Shown: in pieces, positions 20,391-32,851 of the stretch
Numbering within the stretch: position 1 is the first letter of the stretch
Layout of the letters: every line of letters begins with the position of its first letter
Source: Salvelinus alpinus
Taxonomy: Eukaryota; Chordata; Actinopteri; Salmoniformes; Salmonidae
Length of the DNA stretch: 64,000 nt
Direction of reading: 5' to 3'
NCBI RefSeq assembly: GCF_045679555.1
Contig: NC_092092.1
Span: 18,200,969 to 18,264,968, forward strand
Program-made: the position numbers and the translations under genes
The notes under the pieces: model-generated
The model's database searches: none
The model's input: the letters and a program-made list of their open reading frames with translations, nothing else
Told to the model about the DNA's origin: nothing

Positions 20391-21870
20391 GGTTGCTTGT
20401 AACACATTTGTAGTGTGTGTCTGTGCCAGTTGGTTTTGAGATGACTCATATTGAAGTTAGTCACAGCTGTGGCCATATGCATCCTCATGAATAGGGCAGC
20501 AATTGACATTAGAAAATATGGTACAGTGCCCATACATATCAAGTAGAAACGTCTTGGATATGCAGTGCAATATAAAGTAGCACTTTGACTGGTTTAACTG
20601 TACCATGTCGAGAGGGTCCTTTTATCTTACACCAAGGTCTAGGAGTTGGGTCTCAATGTACAGGTGGTAGCCTATATAACAAAGCCACTAACCTACAGAG
20701 GGGATTCAAGAATGAGTCGGACCCCATTTCTCGACTAAAATGGTGTGACTTATTCTCCCATGAGAATGGGTTTGTTATTCTTTTGATTTCATTAGGGACA
20801 GTTGGAAATTTACTTTGGGGGAGGGGGTCCAAAATAGGGGAGTGTTAGGTTATTATTGGGTACAGGGGAGTGTAGTGCGTTTTTCCCTGGTTTACATTCA
20901 CTATTTTGCATGTTTTCCTATATAATTTCTTCCATCCTTGACAAATGTTTTAATTTGCTTGAATACACCTCTATATCAAGGTGTTTTGGTACTTCCCTTA
21001 TGCACTACGCTTTTACACGTGCAAACTTTTACAATACCACAGGTCAAAATAGTCTGTCCATCCTGCCCTCTATCCACCATTCATCGTGACATTAGTGGTA
21101 GGTGGATCGTTTGTCAGATCTGCAATAGGCTAACTAGCAATCATACCACACATACAAACATTCAAAGCTACACCAATTTTCTATTTGAATCCACAAGAAC
21201 AAATACAAATAGCTGATAGGCACCGGAGAGGCCAGGCTCATCATTGCTCATGAAGGAACAGTGAAGACATGACACGTAGCTCAAAAAGCTCCCCTATTGA
21301 TCTTGTTATGGGACAATACAATTATCCTACCTAGACTAACACCACAATGCAATGAACAATTGTATTGTTTTCAAGTGAGTACAAAATTGTACTCTAAGCT
21401 GCAGTTAATGTACATAATGGCGCAAAAACCCTTTGATTTGAATTTTTCACTCCATTTGAATCAGTTGTGGGTCATCTCGACAGTTTAAGGTTTAGAAAGG
21501 GACAGTAGCAGGCCAGTCTGGCTGTATTTTTACTTCTAGAACTGATATGCGTAATCTGTTGCAGATCATCATTCTCCCAAGTCGTCCTATAGTAATGTGG
21601 CCACACATGCTCCTGGCAGGCCCAGTTATTCAGGAAAGCTTAATGTGCACTGCCTCTTCTCCAATCTGAGCAGCTATTCTTTACGCACCTAGAACCTAGT
21701 GCTTCAATATAGCCTAAATATTTGTCATTTCACTTTTAAAATGTAACTTTTATATGTGGCATAAACACAACCAGTCACATAGTTTTAATCTGATTAGGCT
21801 ACTTCAAAGGTCTCCTGTAGGCATGCGTCCGTGTGTCCAAAATATAATTCCAGCATCCTCAAAATGGCCT
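20391..21870. other. intergenic, nothing assignable
   Basis: Low-GC single-copy-looking sequence without exon-like or repeat structure that I can support. Confidence 0.4.
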
Positions 21871-22560
21871 GACATTAGGGTTGCAAAGGGTCGCTAAATT
21901 TCCAGAATTTTTCCATAATAGTAAGCCTGAGAATTTTGATTAAATTCATCAAAAAAGTTAGCTTATAAAAGGGAACCTTTTTGTGGGATACACAAGGCAA
22001 TTCAAGGTCTTGTGGCATATTTTGGTTAAACTATCCCCAATTCAATGGAATTGCAACCCTCTGCATGCACAGTGCATTCTTCCATCACATGTACAGCTGA
22101 TTCTCAAGATCTTGCACACAGATGCTATTGAGCCCACACCACTACACTGTCTGAGCCAAGGACTACATGCTTTTTGGTAAGTTTTGATTACAATACTGGG
22201 TGAGGTGAATATATTTTATATGACACATTATTTTTTGTTAACTAGTAAATAGTAGCCTACAGCAAAGTGTTTAAATCATGTCTAACTTGTTAACAATTTC
22301 TACTAGTTAGGTTTTGCTACCATGTGGGTTTTAGCTTGCTTGAGCCTGCTAACTGAGTGTTAATTCACCTGTTTCCATACATGTTTCATTTTAAAACATT
22401 GATCTTACAGTGGAGTTGTTTAACCTAACTGCTTAAATATTTATCTGTACATGGAATTGTCACAAAATGCAGTTTATTAGGCTAGATTAAATACATGTTT
22501 AACTTCATAGGGTGGTGAAAGTGCACAGTGATGAACTTGATGCTCCTTTCAATAAATATT
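21871..22560. repeat. dispersed repeat sequence, class uncertain
   Basis: GGGTTGCAAAGGGTCGCTAA at 21880 and the AT-rich stretch to about 22560 resemble interspersed salmonid repeats. The end around 22505-22620 (GGTGGTGAAAGTGCACAGTG, then TGATGCTCCTTTC) recurs diverged at about 42384-42480, which supports repetition inside this window. Confidence 0.5.
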
Positions 22561-22923
22561 GAGGGTCTTATTCTGGTGACATGATGATCGATGCTTGGCT
22601 GCCGTTTGACAAATAAAAATCTCATATAGGCTATACCTGCACTGTATCTGCGAGCTGTTTGCTAGAGCGCATGTGCCAATACCAGAGTGGGCACATTGGC
22701 TATACCTAATCAACATTTCTAGTGACGGAACCATCAGTAGACCTAGATTTGATAATGTGATGGAAACCCATTTAACTTGTATTTTTTATTCAGTACATGG
22801 GAATTTAACCGCAAAAGTTATGTTGACGTGCACTACGTATTTAATCACAGACTTTTATCCTCAAGTCAATTTGATGGAAACACTATGCAGATTTTTTTAA
22901 ATATTTACCAGTTGGATGGGAAC

Positions 22924-23380
22924 CTAGCTATAGACACCCTAAAGACTCTGGCAAGTGCCCTAGTCCAGTGTTACTTTGATTATGCCTGCAGATTATGGTT
23001 CACCAGCAGCCACAAACATATAAAGAGTAAGTCAGAACAAGCTTGTAACAAGTGTACTTAAACTCACCCTTCATACTTATCTGGAGGTAGAACATTTTAA
23101 GGTAGGATGGCTATCTGTGGGGGAAAAAGAGTAGTATTAATTTAGGTCTGGTCCACAGAATTATCACAGACTCAGCCCCCAGATATCTATCCAAATATTT
23201 TTCATTTGTTAGATGTCCACCAGCATAATGCCAGAGACTCTAATATTCACTGTTCGAAATATGAGTCTTATCTGGTAAGAACATGTGTATATATCGGTGC
23301 TGTTGAGTGGAACAAACTACCACAGCAACTCAAAGCCATAGCAACCATAACCACTTTTTAAAAGAATGTCAAAAGATTGC
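22924..23380 (+). pseudogene. LINE reverse transcriptase C-terminal relic
   Basis: Conceptual fragments AIDTLKTLASALVQCYFDYA, RLWFTSSHKHIK, SAPRYLSKYF-like and VEWNKLPQQLKAIATI match the C-terminal part of fish non-LTR retrotransposon ORF2. Stops and frameshifts break it (for example after 23059). It is a different LINE lineage from 42550-43250. Confidence 0.75.
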
Positions 23381-23459
23381 TAGTGTGTGAACAGTAAAAA
23401 CTATTTTTGTCTATTGAATTGAATTTATTTTGGGTAACAGGCATATACAACAAAATGTA

Positions 23460-23660
23460 AAATATGGACCCAGAGGATATCACTTGAAAGTATTCTTTAA
23501 AACGCTTGTTTCCAAAGTGGTCTCGGAACACAGTGTTTTTTACTGCTATGGACAACATCATAAGTGACTTGGACACTAGGTTCCACACCACTGCAAACAT
23601 ATAATAACAACACATATAATGATTAAAAGGCAAGACAAAATTACGAGCAACCATAAATAC
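23460..23660 (+). pseudogene. hAT transposase fragment
   Basis: VFFTAMDNIISDLDTRFHTT (about 23535-23595) matches the same segment found on the minus strand near 28690-28760. It is a small orphan fragment of the ZMYM/hAT-like element described there. Confidence 0.65.
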
Positions 23661-25620
23661 ATTTATTTATATTGACATCCTAAAAAGTGTCACTATTCAC
23701 TGCACTTCTCCCTAACCTTAAAAATCAACCATATTAATTTCACATTAACCCTGTAATGTGTCTGTATCTATGCAATTGTATATTTATTTATGTAAAAAGT
23801 AGGGACAACAATGGATATATAGTCTGTTCGACTTTATTGTACAATCCCAATCCCAGTCACTTAAACAAATATTTGTACTGTGTGTATATTTTTTTTAACT
23901 GACAAATAAAATCAATCGCAAACTTTGCAGCGGCCATTTGACATTTGATAGATATAAAGATATCTGTTACAAAACACCAAAAAGTTTAATGATGTGGAGA
24001 TTGTCAAGCCCAGGATTCCATACTGGGTAGTCCTACAAGGTAGGGAGGGTGTATTTTCTTTTTGTTGAGATTGACATTGTCTATTTATTGTGGTGTTGAA
24101 AACGCAAACCATGATATTGAAGTGCCTGAAGTTGGTATGCTTTGTTTATTGGTTGTGTGTTGCATTGGCACAGAAACTTGTTGGTGGAAAATGTGTTGCA
24201 TATATTTGATATACTTACAAATATAGCATCAAAATGTTCAATCTGATTTCCCCCCTAGCTGATCATTGTCTGCAGCTGTCTATGATCATAGTGTAGGCCT
24301 AATGGAACAAGCAGGGAGAGTGGGCTTGTTCGTGGTGGTCAGCCAACCCCCATAGATAGCCCTGCTTGGCATCAGCTGTGCCACAAAAGCATGCTAATTG
24401 GCTAAGTCCATATTCACGTTCATAAACACAGGGTGTTTTTTAGGACACCACCCTCCCCCCAGTAAATTTTGATTTGTGCATTAGAGTGAGACGTTCAAGC
24501 TAGAGAGGTGGACATCCCGAGGTGGTACCTGGTACCCTCACGTGCCGCACATCTCCCATGACTACACACACTCATCTCCCACTTCTTGTCGATGTACAGC
24601 GCGCCGCCGTCTTCTCCAGGATATTTTTGGGGGATCACATTAACAAGAAGATAAGAAACATACATTTTTTTAATGATATAGTGTGAATTAAAATGTGTGT
24701 GGTTATTATGGAGGCGGACGGTAAGTTTCCAATTCCAAATATGGAAATGTACGGGTTATATATCGACGATGTACATTTTCGCATATTGTTTTCTCTAGCC
24801 TACACATCAATATGCCAATGTCTATCATTTTTCTAGATGCGCTTTTTCAAGTAACCCGCAATATTAGGTTGCATTCAGAATAGATAGGCTATATGGTCTA
24901 TTATTGCTTCTGATCATCACCTGTGAAGGAATACTTTTTCCTTTGTAATGCCTGTAGCTGGGATGAGGCATGGATGGAGAGAGGAAACCTTCAGTAGGCT
25001 ATTGTATTGGTTTTCATCATACGTAATTAAATGACCATGATGACCCATTTACTCTCTTGACATTGAAATGCTTTTACGTCACAGAGCATTCACACGAACA
25101 AACTGATACATGCAAATGCGGTAGGCAGGGTGCCGCCAGGGATTTTGGGCCCCATGAAAAGATATCACATTGGGCCGCACCACCACAGGCCACACCAACC
25201 CTGCGTAATTGCTGTAACCACACCTCCAGAACCCAATCGACCCATTCAAAGCTTTAAATAACTCTACCTTTGCAGGCTTGCAACTCTCTTGTAGTCCAAT
25301 ATTTACTGTACGATATTTACTGACGTGAGCTGTGAAAATATAACACTGTGCAGACATGCATGCAACATTCTGCATACAGTGAAATTAATTATTTGATGCA
25401 AGACAGATACCCTCTAAGAAATGTGCTAAAGGCCATCTTTTACAGTCTAAATGTAATTTTAGTGGTACAATTCTTGAATGGAAAATTATCTTAACATTAA
25501 TGAATAACTGAAAATAAAAATAACATTAACCTCTTCCATTCAAATCAATGAACATTATCATCTATAGAATGATATAACAAACAAAATAATAAAATCAGCA
25601 GCAGATGTTTGAACTAAGTA
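23661..25620. other. intergenic, no gene recognised
   Basis: No exon-like conservation that I recognise. This and 20391-21870 are the places where GPR75 would be expected from the human order, but no open frame above about 100 codons is present. Confidence 0.5.
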
Positions 25621-25622
25621 TA

Positions 25623-27955
25623 CAGTTGAAGTCAGAAGTTTACATACACCTTAGCCAACTACATTTAAACTCAGTTTTTCACAATTCCTGACATTTAATC
25701 AGAGTAAAAATTCCCTGTCTTAGGTCAGTTAGGATCACCACTTTATTTTAAGAATGTGAAATGTCAGAATAATAGTTGAGAGAATGATTTATTTCAGCTT
25801 TTATTTCTTTCATCACATTCCCAGTGGGTCAGAAGTCTACATACACTCAATTAGTATTTGGTAGCATTGCCTTTAAATTGTTTAACTTGGATCAAACGTT
25901 TCAGGTAGCCTCCCACAAGCTTCCCACAATAAGTTGGGTGAATTTTGGCCCATTCCTCCTGACAGATTGAGGTCAGGGCTTTGTGATGGCCACTCCAATA
26001 CCTTGACTTTGTTGTCCTTAAGCCATTTTGCCACAACTTTGGAAGTATGCTTGGGGTCATTGTCCATTTGGAAGACCCATTTGTGACCAAGCTTTAACGT
26101 CCTGACTGATGTCTTGGGATGGTGCTTCAATATATCCACATAATTTTCCATCCTCATGATGCCATCTATTTTGTGAAGTGCACCACTCCCTCCTGCAGCA
26201 AAGCACCCTCACAACATTACATTTACATTTAAGTCATTTAGCAGACGCTCTTATCCAGAGCGACTTACAAATTGGAAAGTTCATACATATTCATCCTGGT
26301 CCCCCCGTGGGGAATGAACCCACAACCCTGGCGTTGCAAACGCCATGCTCTACCAACTGAGCCACACGGGACCACCAACCAGGATGATATGTGCCCAATA
26401 CTTCACCACCATTGTCATTCCTCAAATAGCAGCTGGGCCCCTGTGATGCTGTGTGTCCACCACACGGCTGCACAAAACTTTCTTTCACCCTTGTTTTAAA
26501 ACAACACCTTCATTTAAAACATGCTGGGTGTCTGTCTATGCATTTTAATACTCTGTCTGAGGGCACCTGAAGACAGCGTGAGCTAGTGCTGAACAAACAA
26601 TGCATCAGATAGTCTCTCATTCCAATTCTCAACAGGATTTGTACTTCTTACTTTGTGCATCTTCTGCTCTAACCACTGAATCATACCACCGACTATAGAA
26701 CATGAGAATTTGTGAAAATCCTGTGAGGATTGAACATGCTTTTTCAGTGATATTATAGAGGAGAAACACTTTCACAAGACAGGTATAGGATAGGGACAAT
26801 CATCAACAACATCTCCAAAGGATTTCCATCACCTTTCACCTGTCAGAAAAAGAGCATTACCATAAATAAGATGCTTAAATTAGTGCTCACATGATAAAGC
26901 CCTTGCAATTACAAGTAGGCCTGCCGTAATGTACATTTGCATTCTGACATAGAGTCCTATGCATGAAACTAGAGTGTAATTCACTCACTTACGTTACTTA
27001 TTAACATGATGCTGCCACCCCCGTGTTTCACGGTTGGGATGGTGTTCTTCGGCTTGCAAGCCTCCCCCTTTTTCCTCCAAACATAACGATGGTCATTATG
27101 GCCAAACAGTTCTATTTTTGTTTCATCAGACCATCATTTCTCCAAAAAGTACGATCTTTGTCCCCATGTGCAGTTGCAAACCGTAGTCTGGCTTTTTTTA
27201 TGGCGGTTTTGGAGCAGTGGCTTCTTCCTTGCTGAGTGGCCTTTCAGGTTAGGACTCGTTTTACTGTGGATATAGATACTTTTGTACCTGTTTCCTCCAG
27301 CATCTTCACGAGGTCATTTGCTGTTGTTCTGAGATTGATTTGCATTTCTCACACCAAAGTACGTTCATCTCTAGGAGATAGAACGAGTCTCCTTCCTGAG
27401 AGGTAAGCCTGCTGCATGGTCCCATGGTGTTTATACTTGCATACTATTGTTTGTACAGATGAACGTGGTACCTTCAGGCGTTTGGAAATTGTTCCCAAGG
27501 ATGAACCAGACATCTGGAGGTCTACAATTGTTTTCTGAGGTCTTGGCTGATTTCTTTTGATTTTCCCATGATGTCAAGCAAAGAGGCACTGAGTTTGAAG
27601 GTAGGCCTTGAAATACACCCACAGGTACACCTACAATTGACTCAAATGATGTCAATTAGCCTATCAGAAGCTTCTAAAGCCATTACATTTTCTGAAATTT
27701 TCCAAGCTGTTTAAAGGCACAGTGAACTTAGTGTATGTAAACTTCTAAACCACTGGAATTGTGATACAGTGAATTACAAGTGAAATAATCTGTCTGTAAA
27801 CAATTGTTGGAAAAATTACTTGTTTTATGCACAAAGTAGATGTCCTAACCCGACTTGCCAAAACTATAGTTTCTTAACAAGAAATTTGTGGAGTGGTTGA
27901 AAAACGAGTTTTAATGACTCCAACCTAAGTGTATGTAAACTTCCGACTTCAACTG
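25623..27955 (-). mobile_element. Sleeping Beauty-type Tc1-like transposon with nested insertion
   Basis: TA flanks at 25621-25622 and 27956-27957. Ends CAGTTGAAGTCAGAAGTTTA and its inverse are nearly those of the element at 15106. The length is 2333 bp instead of about 1.5 kb because about 0.79 kb, including a SINE, is inserted near 26217-27002 within the conserved transposase region. Coding strand is minus. Pieces such as [20 protein letters not shown] (about 26012-26073) survive, with many breaks. Confidence 0.94.
26212..26376 (-). mobile_element. tRNA-derived SINE nested in the Tc1 element
   Basis: On the minus strand the head reads GTGGCTCAGTTGGTAGAGCA (A box) with GGTTGTGGGTTCATTCCCC (B box region). 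It ends in the tail AGCGTCTGCTAAATGACTTA-like. It lies in the insertion that splits the transposon. Confidence 0.85.
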
Positions 27956-28249
27956 TACATGCCAAGTAGAAAATCAGCAGCTGTAAAAGTGGACATGGAA
28001 AATGGAAAACAAAATGGAAATGAAAAGGCCTGATGGTGGCGCTAGAGGAAAGGTCAAGTGGTCACCAAATCAATAGGTTTCTTCCACTTGGGGTCTTGAT
28101 TGTGCACAACACATATTATGGCAATCCAACCATTACTTTGAGATATATCTTGTTCTCCATCTTGTTCTCAGCCTGTGGGCATCGTGTGTAGTGATCCAAT
28201 ATCCATAGCCTTGCCATTTAACAGTTATCACTGACCCTTGCTCAGCCTT

Positions 28250-28900
28250 ACTCACCAAGAGCCCAGTGCCGAGCCTTCTTGCTAGCAAAGTCACTGATCA
28301 AGTCTTTGAAGTCCAGCTTTCTAGCTAACTGACTTTCAATGGACAGCATGACAAGACTGCAAAGCCTGTCCATAGCAGACCTCAAATAGTTTTAGCTTAC
28401 TGAAAGCTCTCTCGCCACCAGCAACAGTCACAGGCAGTGTGCAAAATATACTTAAAGCAAAGCACACTTCTCCAAAAATGCTTTGCAGCTGCATCTTACA
28501 ATTTGCATTCTGGAGACCAAGAGGGGACAAGTTAGGGGGGAAAGTGGCAGCATATACAGTGTTCAGGTGTCTTCATTTTGAAACTCAGGTGTAAGATCTC
28601 TGGAATACTTCATGATCAGTGGTTGGCACACAGAAGGGACTTTATCCTCACTAATCTGCCCAACTTTCAGAACAGCAGAAGATTATTCTACAATGTTTGC
28701 AGTGGTGTGGAACCTAGTGTCCAAGTCACTTATGATGTTGTCCATAGCAGTAAAAAACACTGTGTTCCGAAACCCCGTTGCTGCACTGTCCTGAGCTGTC
28801 TCCTCTTGAGAGGTCTCATCATGGAATCTCTTCATTTTCCTCTGGCGGCTGGTGTAGCAATCAGTGTTGCCTCAGACAGGAGAGACTTCCATCTCTAAGA
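28250..28900 (-). pseudogene. hAT (ZMYM1/DUF4371-like) transposase relic
   Basis: On the minus strand FCTLPVTVAGGERAFSKLKL (about 28385-28445) is the hAT C-terminal dimerisation signature. Upstream (28690-28760) VFFTAMDNIISDLDTRFHTT is the preceding helical region. Frameshifts and stops separate the blocks. It is a transposase relic or a degraded domesticated-type gene, not the host receptor expected here. Confidence 0.7.
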
Positions 28901-29228
28901 GTCTGCATCTCTTCCTTTAAGGCTCTGATATTGGTTGCCTCTGTGTCAAGTGAGATTTTTCCTATCCTCAGTGCATTGCAGTACCTGCAATTATGCCAAC
29001 TGAAATGTCATTCAACACAATGCTGCTCACCTCCTTCTTCAGTTGGGAGAAGGGCTGGTTCAGGGTTATGGGGATGGGGAGACGGGGAGACGGGGCTGCT
29101 GAGCCTGAAGCGGCATCTGTTGGGCCTGGCACCAGGCAGGGGTAGGGACAACTGATTTAGTATGAATATCTTGCTAAAAGTTTGAAAGAGGATCGAAATG
29201 TAAACACTCTGAATTTTCTGTGAAGATA

Positions 29229-30620
29229 TTAACCTCACTAGGGTATGTGGGACGCTAGTGTCCCACCTCGTCAACAGCCAGTGAAACTGCAGGGCGCCAA
29301 ATTCAAAACAATAGAAATCGCATAATTAAAATTCCTCAAACATACAAGTATTTTACACCATTTTAAAGATACACTTGTTCTAAATCCAGCCACAGTGTCC
29401 GATTTCAAAAAGGCTTTACGACGAAAACACACCAAACAATTATGTTAGGTCAGAGCCAAGTCACAGAAAAACACAGCCATTTTTCCAGCCAAAGAGAGGA
29501 GTCACAAAAAGCAGAAATAGAGATAAAATGAATCACTAACCTTTGATGATCTTCATCAGATGACACTCATAGGACTTCATGTTACACAATACATGTCTGT
29601 TTTGTTCGGTAAAGTTCATATTTATATTAAAAAATCTCAGTTTACATTGGCGTGTTATGTTCAGTAATTCCAAAACATCCGGTGATTTTGCAGAGAGTCA
29701 CATCAATTTACAGAAATACTCATAATAAACATTGCTAAAAGATAAAACTGTTATGCATGGAATTTTAGATCCACTTCTCCTTAATGCAACCGCTGTGTCA
29801 GATTTCAAATAAACTTTACGGAAAAAGCACACCATGCGATAATCTGAGTACAGAGCTCAGACACAAAACCAAGCCATACAGATATCCGCCATGTTGTGTG
29901 GTCAACAGAAGTCAGAAATAGCATTATAAATATTCACTTACCTTTGATGATCTTTATCAGAATGCACTCCCAGGAATCCCAGTTCCACAATAAATGTTTG
30001 TTTATTGTTATGTGCAAATACCTCCTTTTGTACGCGCGTTTAGCCCAGTCATCAGAATTCATGAGGCACGATCACTAGGTGCAGACGAAAAGTCAAAAAG
30101 TTCCGTTACAGTCCGTAGAAACATGTCAAACGATGTATAGAATCAATCTTTAGGATTTTTTAAACATAAATCTTCAATAATGTTCCAACCGGAGAATTCC
30201 TTTGTCTTTAGAAATGCAATGGAACGCAAGCTAACTCTCACTTGAACGCGCGTCGTCAGCTCATGGCACTCTGGGAGAGACCTTACTCAATCCCCTCTCA
30301 TTCGCCCCCACTTCACAGTAGAAGCCTCAAACAAGGTTCTAAAGACTGTTGACATCTAGTGGAAGCCTTAGGAAGTGCAATATGACCCCATAGACACTGT
30401 ATATTCGATAGGGAATGAGTTGAAAAACTACAAACCTCAGATTTCCCACTTCCTGGTTGGATTTTTTCTCAGGTTATTGCCTGGCATATGAGTTCTGTTA
30501 TACTCACAGACATCATTCAAACAGTTTTAGAAAGTTCAGAGTGGTTTCTATCCAATTCAGTACAGAGACTCTCTGGATGATTACTTTTTACCAAAAACTA
30601 GGAAAGAAAAATAAATCGTT
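29229..30620. mobile_element. dispersed non-autonomous element with internal duplication
   Basis: Left end at TTAA, followed by the small palindrome GTGGGACGCTAGTGTCCCAC (29252-29271). Two related internal blocks, about 29385-29640 and 29785-30030, share TTTCAAA..CTTTACG, AAAGCACACCA-like, CTTTGATGATCTTCATCAGA-type and ACAATACATGT-type stretches. TTAA would fit piggyBac-type insertion, but I could not define the right terminus. Confidence 0.55.
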
Positions 30621-32045
30621 AGTTTTATTAGTACATTGTAAATAAAATATTCTATTAATGATGTTAGATTAATAATTTAATATTGAAAAATTAATGATTT
30701 TTTTTTAACCTAATGTTAAAAAAAAAAGAAAGTTGGTCACAGTCCCTTAGAAGTGGTTCTTGCGGTTCTGCCAGACTTTGAGAGCACCTCAGTGCATCAG
30801 ATCCCCATACCTTCAGACTAACTTACCACCTTGATGTATAGATTAATTGATTGGTTAATTGATCAGCTACTGCACCTTCAGTCTAACCTGGAGAGGGTTT
30901 GGGCATATAGGTCAGTGATACTAAGGGGTCACTATATTGTTATACCACCATTAATGTTACTACAAGACACCAGAGAGTGAACAGATGCTCATTTTCTGAA
31001 TATCATGTGGTATTGAACAGTTTTTTTTGAGGTGGAAAAAAAGTTAAGGTATAGAATAATATACCCTGGAATATAAAGATAAGTATCCTAGTCCAGAGGG
31101 GAAAGCGTTTAGAATAGAGAGATACGTAACAGTACTGATCCCAAAGCGTTATTGACATTGTTGAATTGACTGGAATCTTTTTTTTACACTGACATGCCGT
31201 CTTTCTCTTCATAATAATACAGTATTTGTGAGTCTCATACATTTTCTATGATATCAATAAATATTTTGCAAGTGCAATGTGTCTAGTGCGCTCCTGCCAA
31301 AGAACATACAGTATATTAGAAATTCTTCATTTTATAGTGTTCTATGTACAGATGCTATATTACATTGTATAACGTAAATAATCATATAAATTCCTCAAGA
31401 TTAGACAACTAGCAGCAGGAGTTATGGAATTACTCCTCTGATTTTCAGGTCAAACTGAAGATCCATAAAGGTGAACAGCACCTTTTATGAAGGAAAATAT
31501 CAGAGCCCTCTGGTGGTCAGCTAATCAACCTGCATCTCAAGCTTTTGTCATATGACAGTTATGCACAGTGCATGTGTCTATCCATAGAGCTCTCTACTTG
31601 GAAATAACCCGTTTTTGGACCACTTCAAAATAGAGAGCCTTCATGGCGCTGCCCATGCTCTCAGACGACCATAATGGGACAGATACAAAGATGAGTCGTC
31701 TAACTAAGTCTGTGGTATCAAACAGAATTTTCTGTTCAGTTGGCCTTTTACTAAATGTATAATGGTTCAGACTGAATGCTAGTTAAACAAGAGCTGTATT
31801 ATATTGTGGCTAGCTCTCCCAGACAACAGAGTATGATTATCAATCATTTTTGTGATATTTTTATTGAATTATTTCTTATTTCAGTGTATCCCTCATTTTA
31901 ACCATAGAACACACCAGATTTAGAAATCCACAGGAAACATCTGATGCATTACATAACAAATGTTCATCAGAACTCGTCAATTACATCGGGGGATTTGAAT
32001 TCACAGCACATCAAGTTACTCTCACTCACCCTGTAACATAACAAC
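30621..32045. other. intergenic / distal erlec1 3' flank
   Basis: AT-rich, no exon recognised. It contains TTTATT (AATAAA on the minus strand) at 31860-31865, a candidate erlec1 polyadenylation signal about 0.9 kb below the stop. Confidence 0.45.
31860..31865 (-). terminator. candidate erlec1 polyadenylation signal
   Basis: TTTATT on the plus strand is AATAAA for the minus strand, about 915 nt past the stop. Position only; other weaker variants exist. Confidence 0.3.
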
Positions 32046-32181
32046 CATGGTTGGGGTCAATTCAGGAAGTACACTGAAATTCAAATCCCAATTTAACTTA
32101 TTGCTTTTGAATGAGGAAATACTGTAGCACTTGGAATTTCAGTTTACTTCCTGAATCGAAATGGAATTGATCCCAACCATG
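32046..32181. repeat. foldback element in erlec1 3' region
   Basis: CATGGTTGGGGTCAATTCAG (32046) pairs with GAATTGATCCCAACCATG (ending 32181), and AGGAAGTACACTGAAATTC pairs with GAATTTCAGTTTACTTCCT. The arms are about 45 nt with a roughly 45-nt centre, which fits a palindromic MITE. Confidence 0.85.
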
Positions 32182-32779
32182 ACACCAGAACCCCACAGTT
32201 AGTTTGTCTGCACATTTTAAAATTCAAACGAACTATCTACAAAACCAAAGTGTCACGGACAAGCATCAAATCAAACTGAAATAAATGAAGATAATTTAGA
32301 ATGTTGACAATAAAACCAACTACAACATGGAAGCTGCTTCTCCTGATGAGGTTATCTGAATGATTGGCGGTTCTCTGTCCTGGCATATGGCCAGAAGACA
32401 CTAGAACTAATGTGATGAAGATAAAGCACACAAGGAAGATATGGAGTCAGCAGGGTCACATTCTGTGAGTCTCTGTCCCATTTAGAATAGGATTTCCATA
32501 TGCTTTTATCATAAGGCTTTTGAAGCAGAATGGGTCTGGTACAGTCCATAGAGGAGGTCTAAGCCAGGGCATTAGCGAGGGACTGTGGTCCTGGCTTCCA
32601 GGGGCCGTTCCAGGATCAACACTTTCTCCATGTCTGTCTGAACCTCCTGAGCAGTGCCATGGGCCTTGGTGCATCCATTCTTCAGTTGTCCATTTTATGC
32701 AGCCTTAATCCATGTCCTTTTCTATTGCGCTTCTTATTCCCCTCTGTTCATCCCTCCTCTTCTCCGTCCTCCTGTTCTG

Positions 32780-32851
32780 TTAGCTGGAGACAGATAGAAG
32801 GCCTTTCTCATCAGCTGTGTCCAGGATCTGACATATGACTGGAGACTCAAC
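32780..32851 (-). CDS. erlec1: erlec1 last coding exon
   Basis: Encodes [20 protein letters not shown] and VSS, then TAA at 32782-32780. Acceptor AATCAG. Human ends DTADENGLLSLPN, so the C-terminus is complete. Confidence 0.95.
   Translation of the reverse strand, partial: VESPVICQILDTADEKGLLSVSS

Noticed and set aside
28578..28898. Plus-strand 106-codon frame as a gene
   Set aside because: The opposite strand gives a recognisable hAT transposase; the plus frame is a shadow.
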